A stretch of DNA of 64,000 bases from NCBI GenBank assembly GCA_023393095.1, contig JAEWMT010000135.1:1-64000 (forward strand). The letters run 5' to 3'. Position numbers and translations under genes: made by a program. Below the pieces are notes generated by a model. The model searched no databases and had not been told where the DNA came from. It saw only the letters and a program-made list of their open reading frames with translations. The stretch comes from Bacillota bacterium. Lineage in GTDB: Bacteria; Bacillota; Clostridia; Lachnospirales; Lachnospiraceae. Shown in pieces: positions 44,484 to 53,782 of the stretch. Each line of letters opens with the position of its first letter. The first letter of the stretch is position 1.

Positions 44484-44673
44484 TGGTTAGGATATGGGTC
44501 ATGCACATAGGAAATCGTCATGTGTTCCAACTCCAAGACATCCTCAGCAATTTGTTTGTAACAGTTAAGACATATAAGACGTATGTCTTTCTGTTACAAA
44601 CAAATCGCTGAGGATGTCCGGTATTATGGAACACATTTGACGAATCCTATGTACCTAACCCCTATCCTAACCA
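44484..44673. repeat. 190-bp long inverted repeat
   Basis: Outer ends GGTTAGGATA / TATCCTAACC, then ACATAGGA / TCCTATGT, GTGTTCCA / TGGAACAC, GACATCCTCAGC / GCTGAGGATGTC, TTTGTTTGTAACAG / CTGTTACAAACAAA, with the apex near 44575. Nearly all bases pair into one hairpin. It lies about 30 bases after the ANTAR gene. It is a third element type, different in sequence from the two other families. Confidence 0.75.
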
Positions 44674-44951
44674 TTTTTACGTATTGAACGGTGCTGCGGA
44701 GTGTGAAAACAACATTATTTGCAATGTTTGGCGCATTATTGAGGTATTTTTATTATTATAATGTTCTATATAATGATGGTAATGGTGGTAGTTGGATTGT
44801 TGAATGCTTTAAGGGGAAGTTTGATTTATATATAATAAGGCGTATTTTCAGTATTTAAGAAACTTTGAGGTAACATCGCTATAGACCAAAAGTAATTTCG
44901 TAAAAATATTAACATATTGTTTTTACTCATAATAATAACAAAAATTCAGGG
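44674..44951. other. intergenic region
   Basis: About 280 AT-rich bases without a gene. A frame of about 18 codons at 44783 lacks a ribosome site. Nothing else recognised before the dapF promoter. Confidence 0.3.
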
Positions 44952-44980
44952 TTTACCTCTTAGTGGGTATTTGTTATAAT
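44952..44980 (+). promoter_or_regulatory. promoter of dapF
   Basis: TTTACC (44952-44957), 17-base spacer, perfect TATAAT (44975-44980). The leader to the ATG is about 90 bases. Confidence 0.55.
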
Positions 44981-45075
44981 GGCATATAAATGATGCGAGT
45001 TTGTTGATAAATGGGCTATCGAGGTTGAGTTTCCCTGTAATTAAATAAAAGTAACTTAAGAAAGGTGGCACTCGT

Positions 45076-45909
45076 ATGAAGTTTACAAAAATGCATGGCT
45101 GCGGTAATGATTATGTTTATGTGGATTGTACCGAGAATTTAATTGATCATATTCCGGAGACAGCAATTAAGGTTAGCGACAGACATTTTGGCATTGGATC
45201 GGACGGGCTAATACTGATTAAATCCTCCGAAGTAGCTGATTTTTGCATGGATATGTATAACAATGATGGTTCCAGAGGTAAGATGTGTGGTAATGGGATT
45301 CGTTGTGTAGCTAAGTATGTTTATGATAAGGGATTAACAGATAAAAAACAGTTAACGATTGAAACTTTAAGCGGTATTAAGGAGCTCGACTTAACCGTAG
45401 AGAATGGGAAAGTAACTTTGGTTACCGTAAATATGGGGAGTCCGATTACGAACCCTTCTCTGATCCCGGTAATATCGGATAAAGATATTGTGGTAAAAGA
45501 GCCAATTGAGGTCGGTGATGAAACCTATGAGATTACTTGTATTTCCATGGGGAATCCCCATGCAGTTGTTTTCGTTGAGGATCCCGGAAAGGTTGAATTG
45601 GAGAAAATAGGACCGCTGTTTGATTTCCATAAAATATTTCCGGAAAGAGTGAATACGGAGTTTGTAAGTGTCATTGATAGAAAGCATATTAAAATGAGAG
45701 TATGGGAACGTGGCTCGGGAGAGACGCTCGCTTGTGGAACTGGCGCCTGTGCAAGTGTTATGGCCTGTATTCTGAATGGACTTACGGATCATGAAGTAAC
45801 AGTAACGTTGCTAGGTGGTGAGCTTGTGATTCGCTATGATGAGAAAAATAATACAGTATTTATGACAGGAGCCGCTACCGAGGTATTTCATGGTGAAATT
45901 GAAATCTAA
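45076..45909 (+). CDS. dapF: diaminopimelate epimerase
   Basis: A 277-residue enzyme converting LL- to meso-diaminopimelate for lysine and peptidoglycan synthesis. The two catalytic cysteines are present: GKMCGNGIRC near residue 72 and ETLACGTGACAS near 222. The start MKFTKMHGCGNDYVYVD is the standard family N-terminus. AAAGGTGG lies about seven bases before the ATG. It is followed by dapL, which makes its substrate, so the two genes cover successive steps of the aminotransferase variant of the pathway. Confidence 0.97.
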   Translation: MKFTKMHGCGNDYVYVDCTENLIDHIPETAIKVSDRHFGIGSDGLILIKSSEVADFCMDMYNNDGSRGKMCGNGIRCVAKYVYDKGLTDKKQLTIETLSGIKELDLTVENGKVTLVTVNMGSPITNPSLIPVISDKDIVVKEPIEVGDETYEITCISMGNPHAVVFVEDPGKVELEKIGPLFDFHKIFPERVNTEFVSVIDRKHIKMRVWERGSGETLACGTGACASVMACILNGLTDHEVTVTLLGGELVIRYDEKNNTVFMTGAATEVFHGEIEI

Positions 45910-45936
45910 ATCTAAGGATATTTTTGATGCAGATTA

Positions 45937-46068
45937 ATAAGAAGACTGTAAAGTATACTGCACAGTATTTGCAGGAGCTAAATTAGAATATTAAATAAAA
46001 GGAAATCTTATTTGTGAATTTATAAGAAGACTGTAAAGTGTACTGCTAGGTATCTGCAGTAACTAAAT
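45937..46068 (+). repeat. pair of 47-bp direct repeats between dapF and dapL
   Basis: Copies at 45937-45983 and 46022-46068 share ATAAGAAGACTGTAAAGT and TGCAG...CTAAAT with few differences. Each contains ACTGTAAAGT and a CTGC-rich part. Possible regulatory repeats or the result of slippage. Confidence 0.6.
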
Positions 46069-46099
46069 ATAGAATTAAAACACGAAAGGTTTGGTAAAA

Positions 46100-47314
46100 A
46101 TGTTTAAAATTAATGAGAACTATCTGAAGTTACCAGGAAGCTATCTGTTTTCAACAATTGGAAAAAAAGTAAGAGAATTTTCGGAGGCTAATCCGGATAA
46201 GAAAATTATCCGTCTTGGTATTGGTGATGTTACCCTTGCACTTGCTCCGGCTGTCATTCAAGCACTTCATGGTGCTGTTGATGAGATGGCTGAGAAAGAA
46301 ACTTTCAAAGGCTATGCACCAGATCTTGGTTATGAATTCTTAAGAAGCGCAATTTCAGAACATGATTTTAAATCTCGTGGTGTGACCATAGCAATCGATG
46401 AAATCTTTGTCAGTGATGGTGCTAAGAGTGATTCGGCTAATATTCAGGAAATCTTCGATGTTAATAATAAAATTGCGGTATGTGACCCTGTTTATCCAGT
46501 TTATGTGGATTCTAATGTTATGGCAGGCAGAACAGGAGATTACCTTGCAGATTCCGGAAAATGGACGAATGTAATCTATATGCCTTGTAAGAAGGAGAAT
46601 AATTTTGCTCCTGAGTTTCCTAAGGAGCAGCCGGATATCATTTACCTTTGCTACCCGAACAATCCGACCGGAGCTACAGTTACCAAAGACGTTTTACAGA
46701 AATGGGTTGACTATGCAAATAAAGTTGGAGCAGTTATAATATATGATGCTGCATATGAAGCATATATTTCGGAGGAAAATGTTCCTCATACGATTTATGA
46801 GTGTGACGGTGCTAAGACCTGTGCAATCGAAATTCGCAGCTTCTCAAAGAATGCTGGTTTTACCGGTACAAGACTTGGCTATACGGTTGTTCCAAAAGAA
46901 TTAAAGTGTGGAGAGGTCATGTTAAATAGCCTTTGGGCTAGGCGTCATGGTACCAAGTTCAATGGTGCACCTTATATCATGCAGGTAGCAGGAGCTTCTG
47001 TATATTCAGACGAGGGCAGAAAGCAGACGAAAGAACAGATTGCATATTACATGAACAATGCAAAGATTATCCGTGAGGGCTTACAGGCAGCAGGCTACTC
47101 CGTATCCGGCGGTGTGAATGCCCCATATATCTGGTTGGAGACACCAAAGGGAATGACCTCTTGGGAATTCTTTGATTATCTTCTTACGAAGGCTAATGTC
47201 GTTGGTACACCGGGATCGGGCTTTGGTCCGAGTGGAGAAGGCTTTTTCAGACTGACGGCTTTCGGTACCTATGAGAGTACTTTAGAGGCGATAGAAAGAA
47301 TAAAGAAGTTATAA
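46100..47314 (+). CDS. dapL: LL-diaminopimelate aminotransferase
   Basis: A 404-residue PLP enzyme that turns tetrahydrodipicolinate directly into LL-diaminopimelate. The pyridoxal lysine is in IEIRSFSKNAGFTGTRLGY, with CYPNNPTGA and YDAAYEAYI upstream, all as in DapL. The N-terminus INENYLKLPGSYLFSTI is diagnostic for the family against other class I aminotransferases. Start is ATG at 46100; a TTG nine bases earlier lies on top of the ribosome site GAAAGGT. Paired with dapF. Confidence 0.96.
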   Translation: MFKINENYLKLPGSYLFSTIGKKVREFSEANPDKKIIRLGIGDVTLALAPAVIQALHGAVDEMAEKETFKGYAPDLGYEFLRSAISEHDFKSRGVTIAIDEIFVSDGAKSDSANIQEIFDVNNKIAVCDPVYPVYVDSNVMAGRTGDYLADSGKWTNVIYMPCKKENNFAPEFPKEQPDIIYLCYPNNPTGATVTKDVLQKWVDYANKVGAVIIYDAAYEAYISEENVPHTIYECDGAKTCAIEIRSFSKNAGFTGTRLGYTVVPKELKCGEVMLNSLWARRHGTKFNGAPYIMQVAGASVYSDEGRKQTKEQIAYYMNNAKIIREGLQAAGYSVSGGVNAPYIWLETPKGMTSWEFFDYLLTKANVVGTPGSGFGPSGEGFFRLTAFGTYESTLEAIERIKKL

Positions 47315-47330
47315 ATTAATATATTTTATC

Positions 47331-47403
47331 AGGTAATTGCGAAACTCATAAAATGTATCTATTGTGTATATAATTACTAAAATTAATATTTTAGCAATTA
47401 CCT
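47331..47403. mobile_element. 73-bp MITE-like element, AGGTAATTGC family, copy 2
   Basis: Ends AGGTAATTGC and GCAATTACCT; the left 40 bases (AGGTAATTGCGAAACTCATA...) match the right arm of the 151-bp element at 41839-41989 read in reverse. It is shorter and probably internally deleted. Confidence 0.65.
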
Positions 47404-47423
47404 AAATATATTTTATAAACGAG

Positions 47424-47466
47424 AGACTCAGATTGGATGAAATACTTAACCAATCTGAGTCTTTTT
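47424..47466 (+). terminator. terminator after dapL
   Basis: AGACTCAGATTGG and CCAATCTGAGTCT, a perfect 13-bp stem, followed by TTTTTA. Confidence 0.88.
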
Positions 47467-47705
47467 ATCAGGTTAGTTACATTTTTATCGTCAGCATTCT
47501 CCAGGTAATGAAAAAAAAGGGGAAATAATGTATTATTTGATTATTATTCATGAATTTGAATTATATTTCGCTTGTTAAAAAGTACAATATTGAAGTATAA
47601 TATAGATAAATTTTATATTAAAATATGCTAAATTGTAAAGTATAAAAAGCGTCTTACCACTGATTTTTTATATGATATTACAATACAATAATAGGAGTAA
47701 TCAGA
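47467..47705. other. intergenic region before the metal chaperone gene
   Basis: AT-rich, no gene seen. TATAAT-like boxes occur (for example near 47600) but no confident promoter. Confidence 0.3.
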
Positions 47706-47933
47706 ATGAAGAAAATTATAGATATTAACGGAATGAGTTGTGAACACTGCCAGGCAAGAGTTGAGAAGGCACTTAATGCAATTGATGGTGTAGAGGCCAA
47801 GGTAGAGCTTAAGAAAAACAGAGCGATTGTAAATCTTAAGAAAGAGATAGATGATAAAACCTTAAACGATGCAGTAATGGAAGCTGGTTATGAGGTTGTT
47901 GCAATTAGCGAAAAAAAAGGTTTGTTTTCGTAA
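47706..47933 (+). CDS. HMA-domain metal-binding protein, CopZ-like
   Basis: A 75-residue cytosolic protein consisting of one heavy-metal-associated domain with the metal site GMSCEHC at residues 9-15 and the usual beta-alpha-beta-beta-alpha-beta pattern (VEKALNAIDGVEAKVELKKNRAIV). Such proteins carry copper(I) to P-type ATPases. No ATPase gene is next to it. AGGAG lies about seven bases before ATG. The following gene is 24 bases away, so co-transcription is possible. Confidence 0.9.
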   Translation: MKKIIDINGMSCEHCQARVEKALNAIDGVEAKVELKKNRAIVNLKKEIDDKTLNDAVMEAGYEVVAISEKKGLFS

Positions 47934-47956
47934 AGATTCTGATTGGAGGACACAAT

Positions 47957-48985
47957 ATGCTTTATCCGGACAGCTTGGAGAAGGGTTACAAAATTGGTGT
48001 AACCGCAACCTCTGCAGGGTTTGAAACAGATGTGGATTTCATCCGATTGGAAAATGGGATCAAACATTTTGAAAAAATAGGATATCCGGTAAAGGTTACG
48101 GATAATGTGAGAAAGAATGATAAGGGCAGGAGCAGTGATGGACCGACACGGGCAAAAGAACTTCTGCAGTTATTTACAGACCCGGAAGTAAAAGCAATCA
48201 TAGCGGCAAGTGGCGGAGACTATCTGATGGAAATGCTGCCTTATATTAATTATGATTTGATTAAATCAAATCCCAAGTGGATTCAGGGTTATTCTGATAC
48301 CACAGGGATTTTATTTACCCTTACGACTAATTTGGATATGGCAACCTTATATGCCAATAATTTCAGCAGCTTTGGTATGCAAAAATGGCATCGTTGCCTG
48401 AAGGATAATTTAAGCATATTAGAAGGTAACGATATTATTCAGACCAGCTATGACAAATATCAAGACGGTTATAAGCCGAGAATAACCGGATTGGAAGAAT
48501 TTGAACCGGAAAAGGAAGTAGAATGGATTAATCTTTATCCGGAAGGATGGAAACCGGATACGGAACTAATCATTCACGGCAGGGCACTGGGGGGCTGCCT
48601 TGACGTAATTCTTAATCTGATTGGAACCAGATTTGATAAGACGGAAGAATTTATTTCCAAGTATGGTAAGGATAAAATTCTCTGGTTTTTGGAGAGCTAT
48701 GATCTTGGCAGTGAGGCATTAACCAGAGGTCTATGGCAGCTAAAAGAAGCCGGTTGGTTTGAACAGGCGGCAGGCTTTGTATTTGGAAGACCGGCTATGT
48801 TTCATTCCGATACGGATACGACATATGGGGAAGCAGTATTATCCGTTCTGGGAGAATTAAATTTACCAATTATTCTGGAAGTAGATATCGGACATAAACC
48901 ACCACAGTTTACAATGATTAATGGGGCAATTGCGAATATTCGCAGTTTTCGTGGGAAAGGCAGTATCATATTTGAAAGAAGGTAA
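47957..48985 (+). CDS. S66-family LD-carboxypeptidase/MccF-like serine hydrolase
   Basis: A 342-residue S66 protein. The nucleophile serine is in GYSDTT near residue 113, the glutamate in LESYD near 233 and the histidine in DIGHKPPQ near 312. The family includes LdcA, which trims the terminal D-Ala of peptidoglycan tetrapeptides, and MccF, which confers microcin C self-immunity; sequence alone does not decide. No signal peptide, so it acts in the cytoplasm. GGAGG lies about nine bases before ATG. The next gene, an LTA-synthase-like enzyme, starts 8 bases after, suggesting a cell-envelope operon. Confidence 0.88.
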   Translation: MLYPDSLEKGYKIGVTATSAGFETDVDFIRLENGIKHFEKIGYPVKVTDNVRKNDKGRSSDGPTRAKELLQLFTDPEVKAIIAASGGDYLMEMLPYINYDLIKSNPKWIQGYSDTTGILFTLTTNLDMATLYANNFSSFGMQKWHRCLKDNLSILEGNDIIQTSYDKYQDGYKPRITGLEEFEPEKEVEWINLYPEGWKPDTELIIHGRALGGCLDVILNLIGTRFDKTEEFISKYGKDKILWFLESYDLGSEALTRGLWQLKEAGWFEQAAGFVFGRPAMFHSDTDTTYGEAVLSVLGELNLPIILEVDIGHKPPQFTMINGAIANIRSFRGKGSIIFERR

Positions 48986-48993
48986 TTAATTGA

Positions 48994-51303
48994 ATGGATA
49001 AGAAACTATATAATGGATACACTGATAGCGATGGGATTGAGGATATTAAGATTGATACTGATAAAGCTTTCGAGATTTTTAATGATTTAGAGTTAGAGAA
49101 TCTCATAAAATCCGATATGATGAATATAGATACCATGAGGGAAGATAATGAAGATGGTGCTTTAGAAGAAATGGCTATTAGTAATAGTAAATCAATTTCC
49201 TTCAAAGAGAAAATTTTCAAAGTATTTAAAAACAGTTACCATAAAATCAAAGATACTTGGAATGGTTATATCAAAATAACTGCGCAAAATTTTATGATAC
49301 CAATATTTTTTTTAATCGGTATGGTAATTTATCTCGAGTTTGTATTACATATTATTAATTATCACAGTATTGGTTTAACAATGATATATCCTGTTCTATT
49401 TGCAATACCGTTTGGACTTCTGACTGGTTTCATCATCGGTTTGTTCAAACCAATTATCAATCATATTCTACTATGGATTACTACAATCATCGTCTGCCTT
49501 GTTTTTGCGATACAGCTGGTTTATTTTTATATTTTTAAGGTGTATTTTTCATTTCAATCTTTGGGAATGGCGGGGGACGCCATATCAGAGTTTTCTTCAG
49601 ATATCTTAACTGCAGTCAAGGCCAATCTCTTTGGTCTGCTTTTGGTATTCCTTCCGGTATTTTTATTAGGAATCTTCTTTAATAAAAGAATTGATTTTTC
49701 CAGAAGGGGACTAAAGCTTCAGATTATTCTGCTAGGCTCAGCCGGAATATTTCATATTGTGGCTTTAGTTGCTTTGGTGCTATCCGGCAAAGGAGATTAT
49801 TCTCCATATGACCTGTATCATAAATCCCAGGTACCGGATTTATGCGGTAAAGAGCTGGGAATTACTACAATGACCAGAATCGATATTAGTAATTTGTTTG
49901 AAGGCAAGGGAGGGTTGGCTCTGGCCGATGCCGATACCGTGCAAAACAATGATACAAAATCACCTACTAGTTCACCTAATTCAAAACCAGCTTCTAGTAA
50001 TACAAAACCGGCAGCAGCTGTTACTCTGACACCAACACCTGTACCTATTGAAACCATTCCGAATGTAATGGATATTGATTTTAAGAATCTAGCAAAGAAT
50101 ACACATAATCAAACTTATAAAACGCTGGATGAGTATTTTGCATCAGCTGCACCAACTTATAAGAATAAATATACAGGCATGTTCAAAGGATATAACCTGA
50201 TATTGCTTACAGCGGAAGGATTTTCCCCATTTGCAGTGAATCAAGAGAAAACCCCTACCCTGTATAAGCTGACGCATGAAGGCTTTGTATTCAATAATTT
50301 TTACACGGCGTTGTGGCAGACCAGTACCAGTGATGGAGAATACTGCTCTTTGACCGGACTGATACCAACCGGAATCAGGAATATGTATAAAGGGCGGAAG
50401 AATCTGTGGCCGCTATCCTTAGGCAATCAATTTGATAGGCTTGGTGTTGCAAGTAAAGCATACCATAATAATTCTTATACCTATTATCAGAGAAATGAGA
50501 CGCACCCAAATCTAGGATATGATTTTATAGCGAAAGGAAACGGGCTTAAGCTAGAGCATCCGAATGCCTGGCCGGAGTCAGACTTGGAAATGATTAATTC
50601 AACGGTGGATGATTATATGAATGAGACACCGTTTCATGTATATTATATGACGGTCAGCGGACATATGAATTATAATTTTTCAGGAAATATGATGTCATAT
50701 AAAAATAGAGCAGAGGTTCAGGATCTTCCTTATTCGGAGGATGTGAAAGCATATATTGCATGTCAGATAGAGCTGGATAAAGCTCTAGCAAAGCTGATTA
50801 CAAAGCTTGAGGAAGCAGGGGTAGCGGATCGTACTGTAATTGCCCTCAGCGCAGATCATTATCCATACGCTTGGGATAAAAGCATCATTGATGAAGCAGC
50901 TGGACATAAGGTTGACCCTGATTTTGAGATATACAAGAATCATTTCATCCTATGGAGCGAAGGCATGAAGGAAAACGTTGAAATTGATAAACCATGCTCC
51001 AGTCTGGATATTCTGCCTACCCTTTCTAACCTGTTTGGACTGGATTATGACTCCAGGCTTCTTATGGGTCAGGATATTCTGTCGGATGCCTCGCCACTTG
51101 TCATATTATCCAACCGCAGCTTTATTACCGACAAGATAAAGTATAATGCGGAAAATGGAAAAGTAACTAAGCTAACGGATGAAAAGCTGCCGAAGGATTA
51201 TGTTAGCAATTTAAATAAAGTAGTAAAGAATAAGTTTGCTGTTTCAGATAGTATTCTTAAGAACGATTATTACCGCCATGTTTTCAAGAACAGTAATAAA
51301 TAA
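48994..51303 (+). CDS. LTA synthase-like phosphoglycerol transferase (sulfatase superfamily)
   Basis: A 769-residue membrane enzyme. An acidic cytosolic lead of about 95 residues precedes five membrane segments (about 98-265), a Ser/Thr/Pro linker (about 315-350) and an extracellular sulfatase-type domain with LLTAEGFSP (metal ligand), QTSTSDGEY holding the likely catalytic threonine near 448 and SADHYPYAWD near 625. This is the LtaS layout, in which glycerol phosphate from phosphatidylglycerol is polymerised on a lipid anchor. The long N-terminal extension is larger than in typical LtaS. Its presence supports a cell with one membrane. Close relatives may instead decorate other glycans. Confidence 0.85.
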   Translation: MDKKLYNGYTDSDGIEDIKIDTDKAFEIFNDLELENLIKSDMMNIDTMREDNEDGALEEMAISNSKSISFKEKIFKVFKNSYHKIKDTWNGYIKITAQNFMIPIFFLIGMVIYLEFVLHIINYHSIGLTMIYPVLFAIPFGLLTGFIIGLFKPIINHILLWITTIIVCLVFAIQLVYFYIFKVYFSFQSLGMAGDAISEFSSDILTAVKANLFGLLLVFLPVFLLGIFFNKRIDFSRRGLKLQIILLGSAGIFHIVALVALVLSGKGDYSPYDLYHKSQVPDLCGKELGITTMTRIDISNLFEGKGGLALADADTVQNNDTKSPTSSPNSKPASSNTKPAAAVTLTPTPVPIETIPNVMDIDFKNLAKNTHNQTYKTLDEYFASAAPTYKNKYTGMFKGYNLILLTAEGFSPFAVNQEKTPTLYKLTHEGFVFNNFYTALWQTSTSDGEYCSLTGLIPTGIRNMYKGRKNLWPLSLGNQFDRLGVASKAYHNNSYTYYQRNETHPNLGYDFIAKGNGLKLEHPNAWPESDLEMINSTVDDYMNETPFHVYYMTVSGHMNYNFSGNMMSYKNRAEVQDLPYSEDVKAYIACQIELDKALAKLITKLEEAGVADRTVIALSADHYPYAWDKSIIDEAAGHKVDPDFEIYKNHFILWSEGMKENVEIDKPCSSLDILPTLSNLFGLDYDSRLLMGQDILSDASPLVILSNRSFITDKIKYNAENGKVTKLTDEKLPKDYVSNLNKVVKNKFAVSDSILKNDYYRHVFKNSNK

Positions 51304-51367
51304 GAATATTAATTGATTTAAACTTTTGATAATAAGGATTTAAGATTAATAAATTGATTAATTGCCT

Positions 51368-51447
51368 GGCATGATGTTTCATAACGGAAGGAATTTTGAT
51401 TATACTATTTTCAAATTTCGTAAAGTTTTATGACATCATGCCTTTCT
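51368..51447. terminator. bidirectional terminator between convergent genes
   Basis: GGCATGATG(T)..CATAA pairs with TTATG..(A)CATCATGCC, a long stem with bulges between the LTA-synthase-like gene and the leftward LysR gene. TTTCTG follows on the plus strand. Confidence 0.5.
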
Positions 51448-51493
51448 GATTATTAAATAGATTGCAAACATAGGTTAGTATAATTCATCATGT

Positions 51494-52381
51494 TCAGTTA
51501 TCTTCTGAATTCTGTATTAAATTGATTAGCGCCTTTAATCCAGGGGTGATCCATTTGTTTTTATGTACAAATAACTGACCTTCCATTTCTAAATTAAAAT
51601 CAGAGATATTGAGGCATACAACTTTTCCGCTCAAAAGCTCCTCAGAGACAGCAAATCTTGGAAGTACGGAAATTCCAAGATTCGCCGCAACAAATTTCTT
51701 AATGATTTCAGTATTACCTATTTCCAGAAATACAGCGGGCTGAGTGTCGAAAACATTCAGCTTTTTTTCAAATATGTTTCGGTAGCTACAGCTATGCTCT
51801 GTAAGAATAAAGGTTTCTCCTTTGATATCCTTTAGATAAAGCATTTTTGTTGATGCCAGTTTATTATCCGAAGATGAGATGATACAGATATCATTTGTAT
51901 AGGAATATACCTTACTCCATTCCTTAATTTCGATTGGCAGATCAAAAGTCCACAGAATATCGATCAGATTTGCATTCAGCATATTCGCAAGCTCGTCAAA
52001 GGTACCAATTTTTATAATCGTGCTGATTAGTGGGTAAGAGACATGCAGCTGGTTAAGAATACCTGGCAGGTAGGCGGTACAAACAGACTCCAAAATACCA
52101 ATTCTTATGTCACCCTTAGGGGTACAATCCTTATTCAATGCCTGTCTTGCGTTATTCGCAGTTTGTATGATTTCATTTGCATAGGTAAGAAATTTTCGTC
52201 CGTCTTCTGTCAGATGTATTGTTTTACCTATCCGGTCAAACAAATTAACCTGCAATTCATTTTCCAGCTGTTTTATCTGCATGGTCACCGTGGACTGGGA
52301 ATACCCTAACTCTAAAGCTGCTCTTGAAAAGCTATTCAGTTCACAGATCTTTTGAAACGATATCATATTCCTGATTTCCAT
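51494..52381 (-). CDS. LysR-family transcriptional regulator
   Basis: A 295-residue regulator with the standard N-terminal winged helix (SFQKICELNSFSRAALELGYSQSTVTMQIKQLENEL, about 6-42 in pieces) and a periplasmic-binding-like effector domain. ATG at 52381 has GGAGG five bases upstream; the frame extends 19 codons further without a ribosome site. It is divergent from a GNAT acetyltransferase gene, and LysR proteins usually act on the divergent neighbour, so control of that gene is likely. The effector is unknown. Confidence 0.92.
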   Translation of the reverse strand: MEIRNMISFQKICELNSFSRAALELGYSQSTVTMQIKQLENELQVNLFDRIGKTIHLTEDGRKFLTYANEIIQTANNARQALNKDCTPKGDIRIGILESVCTAYLPGILNQLHVSYPLISTIIKIGTFDELANMLNANLIDILWTFDLPIEIKEWSKVYSYTNDICIISSSDNKLASTKMLYLKDIKGETFILTEHSCSYRNIFEKKLNVFDTQPAVFLEIGNTEIIKKFVAANLGISVLPRFAVSEELLSGKVVCLNISDFNLEMEGQLFVHKNKWITPGLKALINLIQNSEDN

Positions 52382-52537
52382 AATATCCTCCGTTTGGGCG
52401 TTGCATTTAATATCCGGCAGCTCCATCCCTCTTATCAAAATATTTGAATTATATTATTGATTCTATGAATTTTACTGATTTTAAGATTAATGATATTCTT
52501 AAATCAAAGAAAAATCAAGAAGATTAGGAGGATGTCG
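52382..52537. promoter_or_regulatory. shared divergent control region of the LysR and GNAT genes
   Basis: This 156-base gap separates two divergent start codons. It holds AT-rich blocks, and the stretch TGAATTATATTATTGATTCTA may contain promoter elements for both, but no unambiguous T-N11-A LysR box was picked out. Confidence 0.35.
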
Positions 52538-53026
52538 ATGAAAGAAGTCAAGATCCGAAAAATGCAGGAAGATGAAATAGAAGAGTGTGCAGGAGTAATC
52601 CGAAAAGGCTTTGGTACGGTTGCAGAAAAATTTGGATTAACTCTTGAGAATTGTCCGACGAATGGAGCTTTTATTAACTCGGAGAGGTTAAGGTCTGATT
52701 GGAATAAGGGCAATCAAATGTATGTTGCTGAGATAGACAATCATATTATTGGTTTTATGCAATTGGAATTGAAAAGTAATTCCCAGGCTGAATTGGAGAA
52801 ACTAACGGTAATCCCTCATTACCGTCATTATGGGTTTGGAAAAATCATGCTGGATTTTATAAAGCAAAAAGCAGAGGAACTGGGAGTTAAAATGCTGACA
52901 ATCGGCATTATTGAAGAGAATACTGTATTAAAAGAATGGTATCAGCTTAATGGATTTCACCATGACAGTACACGAATATTTGAACATTTGCCCTTTACGG
53001 TTGGTTTTATGAGTTGTAATCTCTAA
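52538..53026 (+). CDS. GNAT-family N-acetyltransferase
   Basis: A 162-residue acetyltransferase. Acetyl-CoA-binding motif A is visible in LEKLTVIPHYRHYGFGKIML (about 85-104; the R/Q-x-x-G-x-G/A loop reads RHYGFG), followed by the helix DFIKQKAEELGVKML and strand LTIGI, then NTVLKEWYQLNGF, which fits motif B. The substrate cannot be told. ATG at 52538 is six bases after TAGGAGG. It is divergent from a LysR gene. Confidence 0.9.
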   Translation: MKEVKIRKMQEDEIEECAGVIRKGFGTVAEKFGLTLENCPTNGAFINSERLRSDWNKGNQMYVAEIDNHIIGFMQLELKSNSQAELEKLTVIPHYRHYGFGKIMLDFIKQKAEELGVKMLTIGIIEENTVLKEWYQLNGFHHDSTRIFEHLPFTVGFMSCNL

Positions 53027-53313
53027 TGTTTTTTTATAGAGAGAAATACCATATAACCTCAAAAGATACGAGTTTTTTTGCGGCAATATGTTATGTTAGA
53101 AATAAAACATAAGAGGAAAATGCAAGCTATTTATATCGATGAAGTAATTGAATTTAAGCCTATTATAGAGCATTTAGTTTGGAAACTAGTAGTACACTTC
53201 TGATGAAACCAATTCTTGGAAAATGGTTATTTTCAGTTGATTATATTGTATATTAGTAATAGTTACGATATAATAAAATTATGTTTTAACTATATTATTG
53301 GGGGATGAAGATA
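53027..53313. other. intergenic region before the PilZ gene
   Basis: About 290 bases. A 27-codon frame at 53120-53203 begins after AGAGGAAA but is too close to its ribosome site and unlike known proteins. No promoter was called with confidence. Confidence 0.3.
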
Positions 53314-53664
53314 ATGGAAGAACGAAGGAGAGCAAAAAGAATGCCAATTACATTATCGCTGGAGATAAATCATCTCTATAAGCAGGATAATGTTCAGGTT
53401 AGCAATTTACATGCACCAATTGATGTGATGGACATATCAAAGACAGGTATTGGATTTAAATCAAAGAGTATTCTACCCATCGGATATTATTTTAATGCCA
53501 ATATGAATCTGGGCAATGAAGATACCCTTCACTGTGTTGTACAAATAATCAGAAGTCAGCCGGTCGAGGACGGTATCACAGTTTATGGCTGCCAGTTTGT
53601 TGGTATGGCTGACGTATTGTCTTATGTTTTTGATGAGTATGATGAGAATCTGAAGAAAGCATAA
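53314..53664 (+). CDS. single-domain PilZ protein
   Basis: A 116-residue PilZ domain with the c-di-GMP motif RRRAKRMP (RxxxR, residues 4-10) and MDISKTGIGF (DxSxxG, about 43-52). There is no other domain, as in small adaptor PilZ proteins. ATG at 53314 is eight bases from GGGGG; the upstream ATG at 53305 touches that site. It is the second PilZ gene in the window, after the YcgR-like gene at 41140. Confidence 0.9.
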   Translation: MEERRRAKRMPITLSLEINHLYKQDNVQVSNLHAPIDVMDISKTGIGFKSKSILPIGYYFNANMNLGNEDTLHCVVQIIRSQPVEDGITVYGCQFVGMADVLSYVFDEYDENLKKA

Positions 53665-53681
53665 CTTAATAAAATAGGAAG

Positions 53682-53715
53682 ATGTTGCTGTTTAACCAAT
53701 GGCAACATTTTTTTT
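53682..53715 (+). terminator. terminator after the PilZ gene
   Basis: TGTTGCTGTT and AATGGCAACA pair over 10 positions, followed by eight T. Confidence 0.85.
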
Positions 53716-53782
53716 GCCTTTATAACAGAACTCATAAGGTATTCAATGTAGGTAATAGCAAATATTACTTATATTACAAATG

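Noticed and set aside
53120..53203. 27-codon frame after AGAGGAAA
   Set aside because: Spacing to the ribosome-like bases is too short and no similarity or context supports it.
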